Assembly (NCBI GenBank): GCA_013397455.1
Contig: VYZB01000745.1
Coordinates: forward strand, 168,640-232,639
From: Crotophaga sulcirostris
Taxonomy: Eukaryota; Chordata; Aves; Cuculiformes; Crotophagidae
Length of the DNA stretch: 64,000 nt
Direction: 5' to 3'
The translations under genes and the position numbers were made by a program. Positions within the stretch are counted from its first letter, which is position 1. Every line of letters starts with the position of its first letter. Below the pieces are notes generated by a model, which worked only from the letters and a program-made list of their open reading frames with translations, ran no database searches and was not told the origin of the DNA. Below are positions 52,217 through 64,000 of the stretch, piece after piece.

Positions 52217-52582
52217 TCATAGAATCATAGAAGGGTTTAGGTTGGAAAGGACCTCAAAGCCCATCCAGTTCCACCCCGCTGCCACGGGCAGGGACATCTC
52301 CCAGTGGATCAGGGGGCTCCAAGCCCCATCCAACCTGGCCTGAACACTTGCAGGGAAGAGGCAGTCACAATAACCTGGACAATCTGTGCCAGCACCTCCC
52401 CACCCTCATTGTGAAGAATATCTTCGTAATGTCCAATCTAAATCTTCCCCCTTTCAATTTAAATCCATTTCCCCTCTTCCTATCACTACTTGCCCTTGTA
52501 AAAAGTCCCTCCCCAGCCTTCTTGTAGGCCCCCTTCAGTACCTGGAAGGCCACTATAAGGTCTTCCCAGAGTCTCCTCTAGG
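52217..52582 (-). mobile_element. CR1 LINE fragment
   Basis: Reverse copy with duplicate octamers (ATCATAGAATCATAGAAGGG) running to GGTCTTCCCAGAGTCTCCTC; about 365 bp. Confidence 0.92.
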
Positions 52583-52795
52583 TGGGTTTGTCTGCAGGAG
52601 GGTGTGTGGATTGCAGTTGACCTGTGTTGTGCAATGCAGAGGGAGCTGTTTTGGGGAAAGATGCTCTGCAAGCACCCAAGGGCATTTGCATTGGTAGCTG
52701 AGGATGCAGTGCTGCAGTATCTCTCAGGGATGCTGTGTGCAGGGTGCCCTGTGTCAGTGCATGCATTGCTGTGTGTGTATGGGTACTGCATGCTG

Positions 52796-52840
52796 GCCAG
52801 AAAGTGGGATGGATGCATGGGTGGATGGATGGATGGATGT
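52796..52840 (+). repeat. (GGAT)n microsatellite
   Basis: Tandem GGAT units, six or more, with one GCAT interruption. Confidence 0.88.
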
Positions 52841-53332
52841 CTGTTACTACTCAGAGACCTCTGCTGGTCTGCACATCAGTGCTTAGTGGGTGAAACACCC
52901 CCTGCATGCCCAGCACTGGAGGAACTGGACTTTGGAGGGTGATGGTGCCAGGGGCTGTTCTGAATCCCATTGTCTCTTTGCTCACCCCAAGGCAGAAAGG
53001 GAAAGCCACAAGATTAAAGTGGTGCCAGACATCTGCAGGACACAGCTCCAGAGAGCTGCCTACCTTTACATCACAAGCCCATTGCACGTGCTGCCTGTCT
53101 ACTGTGCTCACAACCTGAAAGAGCAAGTATTGCCTTCAGCATCCTGTCTGATAACACCCAAACTGCTATTACTGGCCTGGCTCAGCCCAGGCATTCTTGT
53201 TTCCTCATTTAGTCCATCCAGTTCTTCCACAACTCTCCACATGTCCCTCAGAGAGGGGATAGTGCTGGTCATATCAATCATTAAAATAAGCACAGTGATT
53301 AGATTTATAATTAGTATTGCAGTTTAGCCACT

Positions 53333-53486
53333 CATGGAATCATAGAATGGGTTGGGCTGGAAAAGATCTTAAAGATTATCCAGTTCCACTCCCTGCCATG
53401 GGCAGGGACACCTCCCACTGGATCAGGGGGCTCAAAGCCCCATCCAACCTGGTCTTGAACATCTCCAGGGATGGGGCAGCCACATG
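53333..53486 (-). mobile_element. CR1 LINE 3' end
   Basis: TCATGGAATCATAGAATGGG to CTCCAGGGATGGGGCAGCCA, reverse; 150 bp. Confidence 0.9.
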
Positions 53487-55842
53487 CATTGTTTTTCACC
53501 CTTTTTCCTTGTTACTTTACATTAATCTAACACGTGGAGCTTTATGCCTATCATAACTCCTGTTTCTATTCCTCCTATACAACTGCTCAGCAGATATTTC
53601 TTTATTGAGCTGGAAACCCTTTGTCCATAAACCTTTCCACGTAGAGGTCAGTTGTTGGTATTTCCTACCTCTTCACAGTTCTAATTCAGGCACGACTGGC
53701 AAGTAGTCATCTGTGAAGAGCTGCAAGCCCTTGCTAGTCATCACAGTCTGCTGACTTGAATGGTAGCTGTGGTGGGTGGGTTGGGTGGGAGATGACATCT
53801 CTCCGTAGGACTTCAGAGCTCTTTTGACCCATCCTAGAACCACAGATGCAATGAAAAAATCCCAGGCTTGACCAAGGCTCACTGATTATATCTATACTAG
53901 TCAATACAACAGCCCATAAGCTGCTTTTTGGCCCTGCAAGCCCAGTGTGGCTCATATCCACAAATCTGGACTCCCCCTCGTGCACATCCCAGAAGAATGG
54001 TCTTGCCTGTGCTGCCACCTTGAAAGATCTCCTGTTCCATGCTGGCCCCTAGATGGTGTCCACTGGGACAGTGATAGCTCTCCCAGGCCATACCTGGGCT
54101 GGGAGCAAGTGAGCAAGAGATGGCTTGGTTGTCTGCAGAACAGTATTTAGGTCAATGTTCTGTCCCTGCATCGTTGAGTCACAAGGACTGAAAGCAGAAC
54201 CAGGGAGAGGCTGGATAGAGCAGAAGGAGATATGGGGTTTACAGAGGTTTGGGGTGTTTAGGAGAAATCCCGAGTGTCCTGGATGCCTTTGTCTCCCTTA
54301 ACTTCTAGGGCACCTGAGGTTACTTACAACCTCTGAGGATACTCTGGCAGGTTGGATGAAAAGAAGCTGGTTCTTGAAGCTCTGGAGAGAAAACCAGGGG
54401 CAGATCCCACGCTTCTGCGAGCCCAGAGAGAGCCTGGGGCTTGGGTATAGGTCCTTTAGGGACAATGGAGCCATAAACTCAGATGGGCAACCCACACACC
54501 TTCAGTAAATATACACAGCTTCTCAACTAAAAATAACCCCATTCCCTAGCAAATAGGTTTATTTATTATAAAAACAAGTCATTTTGAGGCAAGCTGCAAC
54601 ACCTAGGACTCTGAGAAAGGATTGCCGATGGCCTTCGCTAATAACAGGTTTGTGTAAAAAAAATCTCTTTTCCCCCCCACAAAATGTCCCATCTCCTTTT
54701 CCAAACCAGGGAAAGACAGGCTTTTAATTCATGGGTGAAAAAAATAAAAAAATAAAAATCAGGTCTGATGGCTTATGGCTGGGAATTTCACTTCATCCCC
54801 TTCCAGGTTTAACTTTGGGGTGGCATCAGGCTGCCCACCACGGCTGAAATGTAATATTTACGTACATAGAAGAGAAATTTTAGAGTTTCCTGTTCTTTCC
54901 AAAAGGTTTTCATCTAGAGACTAAATTTAAAGAAAAAAGGAGGAGGGACAGAAAAGACAGAAAAGAAGAAAGGAAGCCAAAGGCTTGTGGAGACGTGTTT
55001 TTTGGTTTGGTTGTTTTTTTCGTTTGTTTTCATTTTTTTTGGGTCCCTGTCCCTCAGCCAAAAGTGCCTGTGTGGAAGCAGGCAGGACTGGCTCAGACCT
55101 GTCTCCCCACGTCACAGCTCCGTGTCACCCCATGGATCAGAACCCATGGCAGATCCTCAGGCTCGGTGATAACACCTGGGAGGTTGCCATGGAGGGATGG
55201 CACTGTCTACGTGTCCTAGGAGGACACAAGGAGGCTTGCCCTCCACTAGCTAACATAAAAATAAAATGTAATATTTTAAGGGGTAAAAAAAGGGAATTTG
55301 TAGTTTTTACACATGTACAGTTCATTTTTACTCAAGAAAGTTGAGAGATTTATCATTTTTTTTACTTTTTTTTTTTACTAGGACTTTCCTTTGCTAACAA
55401 TCACACACGTAATAGTCACATGTTCCCAACTCTCCAGAAACTCTTGGCACATCTCTTTCTCACCTTGGTGCTCTTTAGTTCCTAATTCAACTCTTGAAAT
55501 GTGGCTTTGACACATATCTAATTAAATTGCATCAACTTCTTTCAGTGGAACAAGACACTGCTGAGCCATGGCAGCAGATACCATATTTGAATACCTCACT
55601 TGACAGGTTATTGCGTGGTCTTTCAGGGCATGGGCCAGGGATCAGAAGAAAACTGAAATCAAGAAAGGTGGTGAACATCCTTTCCAGCCTCTGGAAGTCT
55701 CTTACCAATGAACGTCTCTTTCCAGTCTCTACAAGACAGCCAAACACCACCACTCCCCATACTCATGTCTACCCTTTCCAAGTTTCACAACATCCAGTTC
55801 AAGTTTTAGGTCTACTATACCTGTTCTTATGGCCATTCTTAG

Positions 55843-55982
55843 TCATAGAATCATGCAACGGTTTGGGTTGGAAGACACCTTAAAGATCATCTATTCCCAC
55901 CCCCCCTGCCATGAGCAAGGACATGTTCCACTAGGTCAGGTTGCTCAAAGCCCCTTCCAACCTGGCCTTGAACACCTCCACT
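55843..55982 (-). mobile_element. CR1 LINE 3' end
   Basis: TCATAGAATCATGCAACGGT to GGCCTTGAACACCTCCA, reverse; 140 bp. Confidence 0.9.
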
Positions 55983-57691
55983 AAGATCAGCCCTTTGGCA
56001 CAACACCGAAGGCAGCGTTGGCCAAGCCTTTGGTGGTGTGAGTTGACTAGGGAGAACAACATCACCCACTTGCTGGTTACTTTGAGAGGAGCTGCTCTGG
56101 AAATTGCTGCCTTTCTGCACCACGCTGTGAGGCACGTGGCAGTTGCTAATAATTGTGCAGGTCGAAGAAACTGGATTTAATAAAACTGAGCCAGTAAAAC
56201 CAGCAAAGGTAAAGCAGCAAAGGGAAAAGGACAATGCAATGGAACAGATGGGAGACCAAGGTCATACAAAAGATGGTGTTAAATTGAGGTATTTATCTCC
56301 TGGGGTGGCTGCTTTCTAGGGAAAAGCTCATGATTTCCATGCACAGGCAAGATATTTTCCAGTCAAAGAACCAGTGCTGGTGTCTCTCTCCATGCTGAAT
56401 CCAAGCCTGTGCTGGAAGAATGATGTACAGAAACCTGTTCCTCAAAATCTCATCTCCCCTCTTAAGGGAAAAGCCATGGTCCTGGACTCACAAGTCCCTC
56501 CCATAGTGTCTTCACTTGTGTTAACCCATGTAGCCATATCTAGCCTAGAATTGCCAATAAATATGTTGGGAGCGGGTAGTTGCAAGGTGAGAGAGGGAAC
56601 AGCAGGTATCAGCCTAATACCAAGGTTCAGCGCTGATCCAGGCTACCCCTCATCTCTAAAGACCTACAGATACCTCTGAAATTCTGATTTTTCCCTTTTA
56701 TATAATGTTGATTAAATGAATATTAGGGAAAAAAAAATCAGTTACAGTGCTGAACTGTGGGAGAAATCAATGAATCTGCAATAAATCTGTACCTTCACTG
56801 AACTGAATGGGAACCTGCCAGTTTATTCCAGGAAAAGAACTGTCCTGCAATGAGATGGGAAAAAGAGGAGGAGAACTCGGGTACCCATTGCACTGCAGGA
56901 AATTTTAAATACGTTTTCTTCATTTCAAAACAAATCCGGAGGCTTTAAAGCAAGAGTGATGACGAGAGTTTTGAGTTTCGGTCAAGTGGGATCGGTCCAA
57001 AGATTTTCATCAGTTTCTTTCCACCTGGATTTGAATCTTTGGAGCCTCACCTTGAATTCCAGGACAAAAGGAAATGTGGTTTGTGGCTTGTGCCCTGGCT
57101 GAAAAGTAAGGAGATGAGAATCCACATCTTGGCTCTGCCACAGGCTCTCCTTTGAGATCGGAGGTGAGGCGTTGAATATCCCTGTGCGTCAGCTCCCAGG
57201 AATGAGGAGAGCAGCCCTACCAAGCCTTCATGCCAGCTTACGTGATATTTCTTTCTATCTAAAAAAAAAAAAAAATCAAGCTGTTCCAAATTCCCAAACT
57301 GCTTCCGAAAGCACCGATTGCTGACCATTATGGAGCAGAGTAAATAACAACACTGTGCTGCTATCACACCCAGGCAGGGACAGGATCCAAGCAACCCTCT
57401 GCCAGGTGATCAACCTGGCAACTTTTGATGAATGGGGACAGAAATGAGTCAAAGGTGATCATGAGACAGGATCTGATAGCACGGAGCAGATGAATGCACC
57501 CCTCGATGTGAAGTGGGGTTGCATGGGAGCAAGGAGGAAAAGCAACGAGGGATAAGCCAGCTTGGGTTTTCAAAACCTCAGACATTCAGCAGGTAATGCT
57601 CAGCGCTTACACCACCACCTTTCTTTCCTGGCACTGCTCCTTTCTCTGCTGGCTCTCTTGTTTATGTGGCTGCATGATGAATCAAATCAGG

Positions 57692-57843
57692 AATCACAGA
57701 GTCATAGAGCTGTTGGGTTGGAAAAGACCTTTGAGAGCATCAAGTCCAATCACGTCTGTCCACTACTAAACCAGACCCCTGAGCACCTTGTCCACCTGTC
57801 TTTTAAATGCCTCCAGGGATGGTGACTCAACCACTTCCCTGGA
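57692..57843 (-). mobile_element. CR1 LINE 3' end
   Basis: Reverse GAATCACAGAGTCATAGAGC to AACCACTTCCCTGG; shares the CACTACTAAACCAGACCCCT block (reversed) with the 13.1 kb copy. Confidence 0.88.
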
Positions 57844-59370
57844 ACTGATACAGATGAAAAACAAACCTCCTTCAAGAAGGTTCTTTTCTCAGGTCAATCA
57901 GTTGTGCCATTGGCCTTGCCCATACTTGCATGCTAAGGGGAATCTGAAATAGCAAGTGAAGTCGTGTGATAAGACTGGCCTCCACTTACACACACAGGTC
58001 CTTAGGACCTCTGCCACCATAACAGAGTTCTTGGCCTTTGTCAGCCAAGGTGTCTTACCAAGGATATAATCTGATGCTGAAGTCACTCCTCCTCTTTGCC
58101 ACAGAGATGCCCTGTGGGACCAGTTCCATACATGACATGCAGTTAAGAGCCCAGGGTACTGCATCTTCTCCTCGTCTGAGGAGAGACATTACTGGTGCCT
58201 CCTCACACTTTTCACCTGGCAGAAAACCAGTGCCTTACTCAGTTTGGTTCAAACCCTGTTATGAACTGGAAGTGTTGGTGAGAGCAGGTTTGCAGGAAGA
58301 GTCCTCAAAAGGCTCCTTGGAGAAGAGGTCGATTGCAGAAGTGTACACCCCTATTTCTCTATTTCTCATGGCTTAGAGCGTACCCATAGCAACAGATGCA
58401 TCTCTCAAGGTCATCTTCTGACTCCATCCACCAGCTGATATGTTGAATGTTGAGGGGTACAGGACAAAAACCCTGAGCAGAGATGTGAAAGCCAGACAAC
58501 AGTCTGCACAACAGCCTTCATTTGTTGCAAAGATCGTGTAAGCATCCAGTGCAAAGCAGCTCTAAACCAGCCATGGAGTCAAAGGTCTCTTTCCCCAAGA
58601 CCTCTGTGGTTAAGAATTTCCCTGGAGAGATGGGACTCTCAAGTCCAAAGCCACTCCTTGTTGACTCAAGCCAAGTCTTTTAAGCAGGAACTTTCCCCTT
58701 TCCCAAACACCCCCCAGCACTGGGCTGCCTGCAGGTGTGTCCCACAGGCAGAACTGGTCCGTGCCGAAGGCTACTACAGTGGTCCCAGAAGGTTACTGCC
58801 TCCACAAGCAGATCATGAGGGTTGACATCTGAGATCCAGCTTTTGCATCAGCACTTTTTGGTACTTTCAGACGTAGCAAGGCAGAACTAATAGAAGATAT
58901 TTCAATTTCCTTTGACATATTAGACAGTAAAGCATTTTTTCTGGGAGGTAATAACGCAGATTTCAATTGCTTTGAGCAAAGCTGAATGTGAATCTTGTCC
59001 CTCACAGGTGACTCAGACCATAAACAATTAAGTGTCAGGTCTCATCCTTTGATGGCTCTATGGTGTGCTTTCCTTACTATATCCCCAAAACTGCTGCCTC
59101 ATTGTGGGTTGGTCCTTTGGAATGACAAACCAAGCCCAGATTGGAACATGCAAAACAATGGGAAAAAACATTAAAGGACAAAAGAAAGACAACATACAAA
59201 GCTCCTCTTCTTTTCCAGCATAAAAGACCCAGACCCCCCCTTCTCTCCTTGTCCAGCTGCTGTGTTGTAGTCAGGCCCTCACAAATCTTTGATAACTGAG
59301 CCTGAAGTCTACAGGGGGGAAACCATCCCCTCAAGAAGCCTGAGTGATCCTAAATGCCCTGGGAAGGACT

Positions 59371-59532
59371 AATCATAGAAATGCTTGGTGCAAGGGACCT
59401 CTGAACAAGTCTTGTCCAACCTTCAGCCTTCAAAACCAGCGTGAGGTCAGGTCAGTCATGGCTTTGTCTGGCCAACTTTAGAAAACTTCTGAAGATGGAC
59501 ATTTCACCACATGTTCAGGTGAGCTGTCTTAG
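59371..59532 (-). mobile_element. CR1-like 3' end, divergent
   Basis: AATCATAGAAATGCTTGGTG and AGGGACCTCTGAACAAGTCT begin like a reversed CR1; the body beyond 59420 is only loosely similar. Confidence 0.55.
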
Positions 59533-59961
59533 TGCTAGGCTGCCCTCCTAGGGTTCACACTATCACCATCAGAAACCACATCATACTGCAATGTAAGCGC
59601 TAAGCGGTCCATCCAAACTGGCAATCCTCAATTTAATCTGTGATCAACATCTGGAGACAGGTGGGAGGCAGATGCCACCCCAAAAGATGCTCTTTTCTGA
59701 CCACCAACTCTAGAAGGAGCTCGGATGTTCAAGGTCATTGGTAACCTGTCTCTCTTGCACAACACCATCACCAACACCGTAACCACCTTAGCTCAAATTC
59801 TCAGTGGCTTTCATGACCATGATTTTTATTTTAGGGGTGACTCCTTCAGCTGAGGTTTGCTGTGCCTCTGTCACATCAGGTAAAACCATAACCTTCTACT
59901 CCCTCTTGTAAGGCAGATTGTTTGACCTTGAAGTCCTGCAGGGAGCCATGGAGCTCTACTT

Positions 59962-60056
59962 TATTACAGTATCACAGCATTACAAGGTTGGAAAGGACCT
60001 CTGAGACCGAGTCCAACCTATAACCCAACACTAACACCAACTCATCATCTAAATGA
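59962..60056 (-). mobile_element. CR1 LINE 3' end, ATACTGTG-tailed subfamily
   Basis: Reverse TTACAGTATCACAGCATTAC to CACTAACACCAACTCATCAT; 95 bp. Confidence 0.9.
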
Positions 60057-60304
60057 TTACAGACAGAGTAGACTGTACAAACCTTCCAGGGCCCCATGTC
60101 TGATTGTCATGGCCATTTATTGACCACACAGGGATGGTTTCTCCCATTTAGAAGACTTCCAGAGTCTAAGTTTAACACTGGTAGATTGAACCAGGAGTAT
60201 ATATTGCCTCCTGTATTGCATACCTTGAACCTGGTTTGATTTGTTTCTTTTTGCGGTCGCTTTCATTGTTGCTGGGCTTTTTTTTTCCGGTTTGGTTTTG
60301 GAGT

Positions 60305-60330
60305 ATTTTGTTTGCTTGTTTGTTTGTTTA
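60305..60330 (+). repeat. (GTTT)n microsatellite
   Basis: GTTTGCTTGTTTGTTTGTTTA, a short tetranucleotide run. Confidence 0.85.
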
Positions 60331-60972
60331 AAATATTTTGAAGGGGCTAAACTACGCCTGTTCCCTTTTGCTCTCCAAATACCAGCCAGATCAATAAATC
60401 ATTTCAGGCCAAGGGGTGTGCTGCTCCCTGAGATCTGCAAACATACTTCTCAGCAGGACTTGCCCCACCTCTGACAGAAAATAAATCTGTTCTGCTCTGG
60501 CAGAATCAGCCTTTGGTGTGAGACCTATTCATCAAACTGCTGAAAAGAAAAACAAATCCAAGGGCAAGGGCTGAGTCTTTAGTTTTGTTTTCAGGAGGTG
60601 TCAAGAAGGGAAGAACGGCTGGTGGCCATGTGGGAGATCTTACAAAGGGATGAGGTCCCTTGTGCATCTGATGTGGGGACCATCAGTCAGCACTGCCAAC
60701 ACATTCACTTGGGTGTAGATACAGTGGCAATGCTAGAGGCTGCTGTTATTATCAAACAAAGGGTCAAAAGGACCTGGACACAGCTCTCTGCCTTCCAGGT
60801 CCTGCAGAGCCAAGTTACTGATTGTGATGGATAACTCTGTGCTGCACCGCTAAAAAAATCCGAAGACACAGGTAAGGGACCTGGTGAGGAGGTAACACAA
60901 CGCAAGTGCTTCATGACAGTTAGAAGAGCCTCCCTGCCACCCAAGTGAGTGCTCATCATAAATACTCTGATT

Positions 60973-61072
60973 TCACAGAATCAATATCTGGTTGGAAAAT
61001 ACCTTAGAGATCATCGCGTCCAACTGCACGTGCCTAATTACTAAACCACGTCCCATATCACAGGAGACTGTC
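60973..61072 (-). mobile_element. CR1 LINE 3' end, diverged
   Basis: TCACAGAATCAATATCTGGT, GAAAATACCTTAGAGATCAT and CCTAATTACTAAACCACGTC, reverse. Confidence 0.8.
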
Positions 61073-61829
61073 TGGGTGGCCACCCAGCATTTATTTTGCT
61101 CCAACTTTGCCCCCATAAATTCTGTCTGCAAGCTGGGTCTTGGAGCATCTTAATTATGAAGACCACGTTGCCCTTTCCATGCTTTTTTTTTCCCCTGGGT
61201 CATCAGTGACAGAAGAGGCAATGGGATGAGGTCCTCCATCTAACTACAAAGGCACAGCACCAACTGTCCTTGGGTGATTAGCACAAACAGAAACCAGACC
61301 CCAGTTCCCATACCATCAAAGGAGGAAAGGACTGGACCCAACCACTTTTCACCCTAGGCTCTGAAGCCTTTGTGCAAAGAGCAAACTTCGTAGCCTTAGC
61401 CAAGCCGTTAATTGCATTAAAGCCAACACAGTGCAGATTGCAGCCTTTTGTTCTGTCAGCCTTCACTCCACAAGAGGGTCTAAAACTACCCATCTCCTTC
61501 AACTCCTGGAGTATGAAGGAGCAGGCACATTGCAGAATGGAGATTGAGTTAGTCTGTTCACAAACTCCTTGTAAGATCAACCTTTCATGTGTTCAAGGGT
61601 GTCCATGGTCTAAAAATCTGTGGACAGCAGCTTTTCTTCAAAGTGGGAAGATCTTTCCCAAATTGTAAAATACTCCATGACCGTCAACTCTTTAGATGAT
61701 CTCAGAGATGGTCTAGCAACTTGCTGATTTGTTTGTAAAGTGCTAGAGTGAATTTCTGGGGTGTTAGGGAGGTGCTGCTGCTGGAGATTCTTTCACAGCA
61801 TCTAAAGAAAAGGTTACTTGGAAAGTCCT

Positions 61830-62118
61830 TTAAGAGGAACTGCAGTGATAGGATGAGGGGGAGTGGTTTGAAGCTGCAAGAGGGGAGATTGAGATGAGAT
61901 CTTAGGGAGAAATGTTTTCCTGTGAGGGTGGGGATGCCCTGGCCCAGGTTGCCCAGGGAAGTGGTGGCTGCCCCAGCCCTGGAGGTGTTCAAGGCCAGGT
62001 TGGATGGGGCTTGGAGCCCCCTGATCCAGTGGGAGGTGTCCCTGCCCATGGCAGGGGGTGGAACTGGATGGGCTTTGAGGTCCTTTCCAACCCAAACCAT
62101 TCTGTGATTCTATCATTA
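61830..62118 (+). mobile_element. CR1 LINE fragment
   Basis: GATGAGGGGGAGTGGTTTGA through GTGGGAGGTGTCCCTGCCCA to ATTCTGTGATTCTATC; close to the 10.3 kb copy. Confidence 0.92.
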
Positions 62119-62439
62119 AATTAGAATTCATTCTGCTTTTGGATTAGTGGACCTCTTGCAGATTGATTTGATCAAACTATCTATTGCTAATGATTGCCTT
62201 GAGTCTTTAAGCCTTGAATACACTGCTGTGAGTACTGACGTCAAGCTATTTCCTCCTCTTGGCTGGGGCGTTTGGGATTGAACAGAGATGCAGTACAGAG
62301 GATGGAGCAGCAAGCCTGAGTTTTATTGCCTGAGCAGCTCTGAATAGCTTTTTCCTAGGCCAGGACTCAGCATGGGTGCATGAGAAATCTACATGATACT
62401 GTATCAGAATCCTTTCTGTTCCAGTCAATGGAAGAGCTA

Positions 62440-62505
62440 ATCATAGAACGGTTTGGGCTGCAAGGGACCTTAAAGACCTTCCAGTTCCACCTCCCCCCTG
62501 CCACT
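62440..62505 (-). mobile_element. CR1 LINE 3' terminus, short
   Basis: Reverse TAATCATAGAACGGTTTGGG to TCCACCTCCCCCCTGCCAC. Confidence 0.83.
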
Positions 62506-63384
62506 AATGCTGACAATCTCATAGAGAAGAGTTAGAGAATTGAATCTGAGAGCAAGCCCAGCTGGCTGATATCACCAGGTCCCAAGGTAGGCAGGTGGTC
62601 TATAGCACAACAGAAGGAAATGCCTTTGCACATATGTCTTTTAACGAGGTGTTAATTGGGCATTGGGTGAGCAGGACAAAGAAGCAACAGAGGATGTGGC
62701 TTGAGGTTTTGGCTGATGGAAAGCTGGGGGCCAGGAATAGAATGAAAGCTGGGCTTTCATGGCCTCTTGCTGTCATTTCCAACAGGAGAAGGACACCAGG
62801 TGGGCAGGCACCTCCACTCTAAAATCATAGCTGGTTTGGGGGGATCATCCCCTCTGCTGATGGTGTGGTCTATACATACTGCCAACAGTGCTGTTTGTGA
62901 CAAGAGGGATCTCTGAGATTCTACAGTGAAGGTGGGAAGCAATCTGGCTTGTCTCCTTCTCTCAGGCAACAGAGGCAGATGGGATGGGATGCCCACCCAG
63001 GACTAGCTGGGTTGATGCAGGGTGCCTCAGCAAACAGCCCCAGTCCCAATAATTAACACATGTGAAACTGATGAAAGAAACCAATGGGAGGTGATTACTT
63101 TGCTACCCACATGAGAGAGCTTTCTCCCTTCCTTCTCCCTCCAGCCCTACATCTGGTAGTGATTTTGCAGCCCAAAATAGAAAGGAAGTGGAAGAACAGG
63201 GCTTAGCTAAGCTTGTCCCATGAGGAGAACATAGAGAGAGTGTATCAGAGGGAAACAGAGAAGGAATATTGGAAGGGTGTTTTGTTTCCCATACCACTGC
63301 CGTCTTCCTGCAAAGGATATTGGGAAAACTGATGGTTGATGCTATCTCCCATGCTTTGGGTATAGTGATAAGGGCTGTAAGCTC

Positions 63385-63575
63385 ATGAAATCATGGAAAT
63401 CACAGAAATCATAGAATCATCCAGTTGTTAAAGACCTTTGAGATCAAGTCCAACCATACCTGTCCTCTGGCAAACCATGTCCCCCAGGAACTCATCTACC
63501 CTTCTTTTAAAGACCTCCAGGGATGGTGACTCCACCACCTCCCTGGGCAGCCTCTGCCAGTGACCAGGACCCTTG
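63385..63575 (-). mobile_element. CR1 LINE 3' end with extended octamer array
   Basis: Several imperfect octamers (AAATCATGG, AATCACAG, AAATCATAG, AATCAT) precede TTAAAGACCTTTGAGATC; the body runs to GGGCAGCCTCTGCCAGTGAC. Confidence 0.88.
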
Positions 63576-63801
63576 CATCTTCCTGACCCCATGGCATCTG
63601 CAGATCTGAAGCAGGTTGTGACAACTTTACTTTCCAACACCTTGTGCTGCAAGATCTTCCCCATAACCTCACCAGAAGAAAAAAATATATGTTGGGCCTT
63701 CTTCAGCTACCTCTCTCACATGCTCTGAGCTCAGCATATGGGGCTGAGGGGAAGGGCTGGGGTTGAGCAGAAAGGGTCTGGGTTGCTGTGGGAACACTCA
63801 C

Positions 63802-63907
63802 CATGCACCTTGGGCACCTTGGCTTTCAGGTGTCGTTCACACTTGGCCTTGGCTTTTAGCAGTAGGAAGATCTGCTCCTCTTTGGTGATGACATCGTCAG
63901 CATCCAC
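63802..63907 (-). CDS. PTH1R: PTH receptor exon E1 (N-terminal ectodomain helix)
   Basis: The 106-bp exon encodes residues 1-35 of the visible protein plus the first base of codon 36. It begins VDADDVITKEEQIF, the start of the mature ectodomain in PTH receptors, and continues through a lysine-rich amphipathic helix with the first ectodomain cysteine (KCERHLK). In the family this helix packs against the hormone's C-terminal half. The acceptor is a pyrimidine-rich tract ending CAG just upstream (63908-63910 on the plus strand) and the donor is GTGAGT. The exon ends in phase 1, matching the next exon found. The preceding signal-peptide exon must lie beyond 64000. Compared with human PTH1R as I remember it, the start is nearly identical, while the end (KVPKVH) is divergent. 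Confidence 0.9.
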
Positions 63908-63971
63908 CTGCAGCAACGGAGAAAAAGGAGGTTAAAGCTCAGCACAGGAAGAGCAGTGGGACAAAAAATTA

Positions 63972-64000
63972 TCACAGTATTGCAAGGTTGGAAAGGACCT
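63972..64000 (-). mobile_element. CR1 LINE 3' terminus, cut by window edge
   Basis: ATCACAGTATTGCAAGGTTG and GAAAGGACCT, the ATACTGTG-tailed subfamily again; it starts 65 bp upstream of exon E1. Confidence 0.85.

Larger units (their letters stand above)
41420..63801 (-). other. Intron E1 to E3 (slot of mammalian exon E2)
   Basis: A 22.4 kb intron, the longest in the window, packed with CR1 copies, one LTR candidate and an assembly gap. No phase 1-1 exon resembling mammalian E2 was recognised. Unique-looking stretches are 48.0-50.5, 53.5-55.8, 56.0-57.6 and 57.9-59.3 kb. Confidence 0.8.

Noticed and set aside
52580..52950. Possible lncRNA or exon in the GTGCAG-rich segment with several open frames
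   Set aside because: The open frames come from biased composition. There are no consistent splice signals or homology.

Overview
The window looks like intronic and exonic DNA of a bird (or close sauropsid) nuclear genome. The evidence is about 45 CR1 LINE fragments on both strands, many ending in the avian CR1 terminal octamer ATTCTATG, together with a split vertebrate gene with consensus GT-AG introns. There are no operons, CRISPR arrays, rRNA or tRNA genes. Two assembly gaps (17915-18389 and 46365-46829) both touch CR1 copies.

Only one gene is supported. It runs on the minus strand across the whole window and encodes a class B (secretin-family) G-protein-coupled receptor for parathyroid hormone and PTH-related peptide, best called PTH1R; the non-mammalian paralogue PTH3R is the main alternative. 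Eleven coding exons can be placed to the base, from the first extracellular exon (63802-63907) to the end of TM7 (967-1008). They total 1179 bp, or 393 codons, and splice in one continuous frame with no stop or frameshift. The signal-peptide exon lies beyond the right edge and the cytoplasmic-tail exon beyond the left edge. The mammalian insert exon E2 is not seen; its slot is a 22.4 kb intron that contains one of the gaps.

Layout from 5' to 3' of the gene (right to left): E1 at 63.8 kb; a 22 kb CR1-rich intron; E3 (41.4 kb) and G (39.4 kb), which complete the hormone-binding ectodomain; a 13.9 kb intron; M1 (25.4 kb), M2 (22.2 kb) and M3 (18.7 kb) for TM1 to the start of TM4; a 7.8 kb intron; M4 (10.8 kb), EL2 (8.6 kb), M5 (4.8 kb), M6/7 (2.2 kb) and M7 (1.0 kb).

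The introns hold CR1 copies of several ages, including a distinct subfamily ending in ATACTGTG. They also hold two old LINE-like fragments, a probable solo LTR near 42 kb, a MIR/tRNA-type SINE candidate near 27.9 kb, a 70-bp tandem duplication and a few microsatellites. No previously undescribed system was found. The most unusual signals are a 341-bp tract shared at about 99% by two CR1 copies 15 kb apart that differ strongly outside it, and the missing E2 exon.
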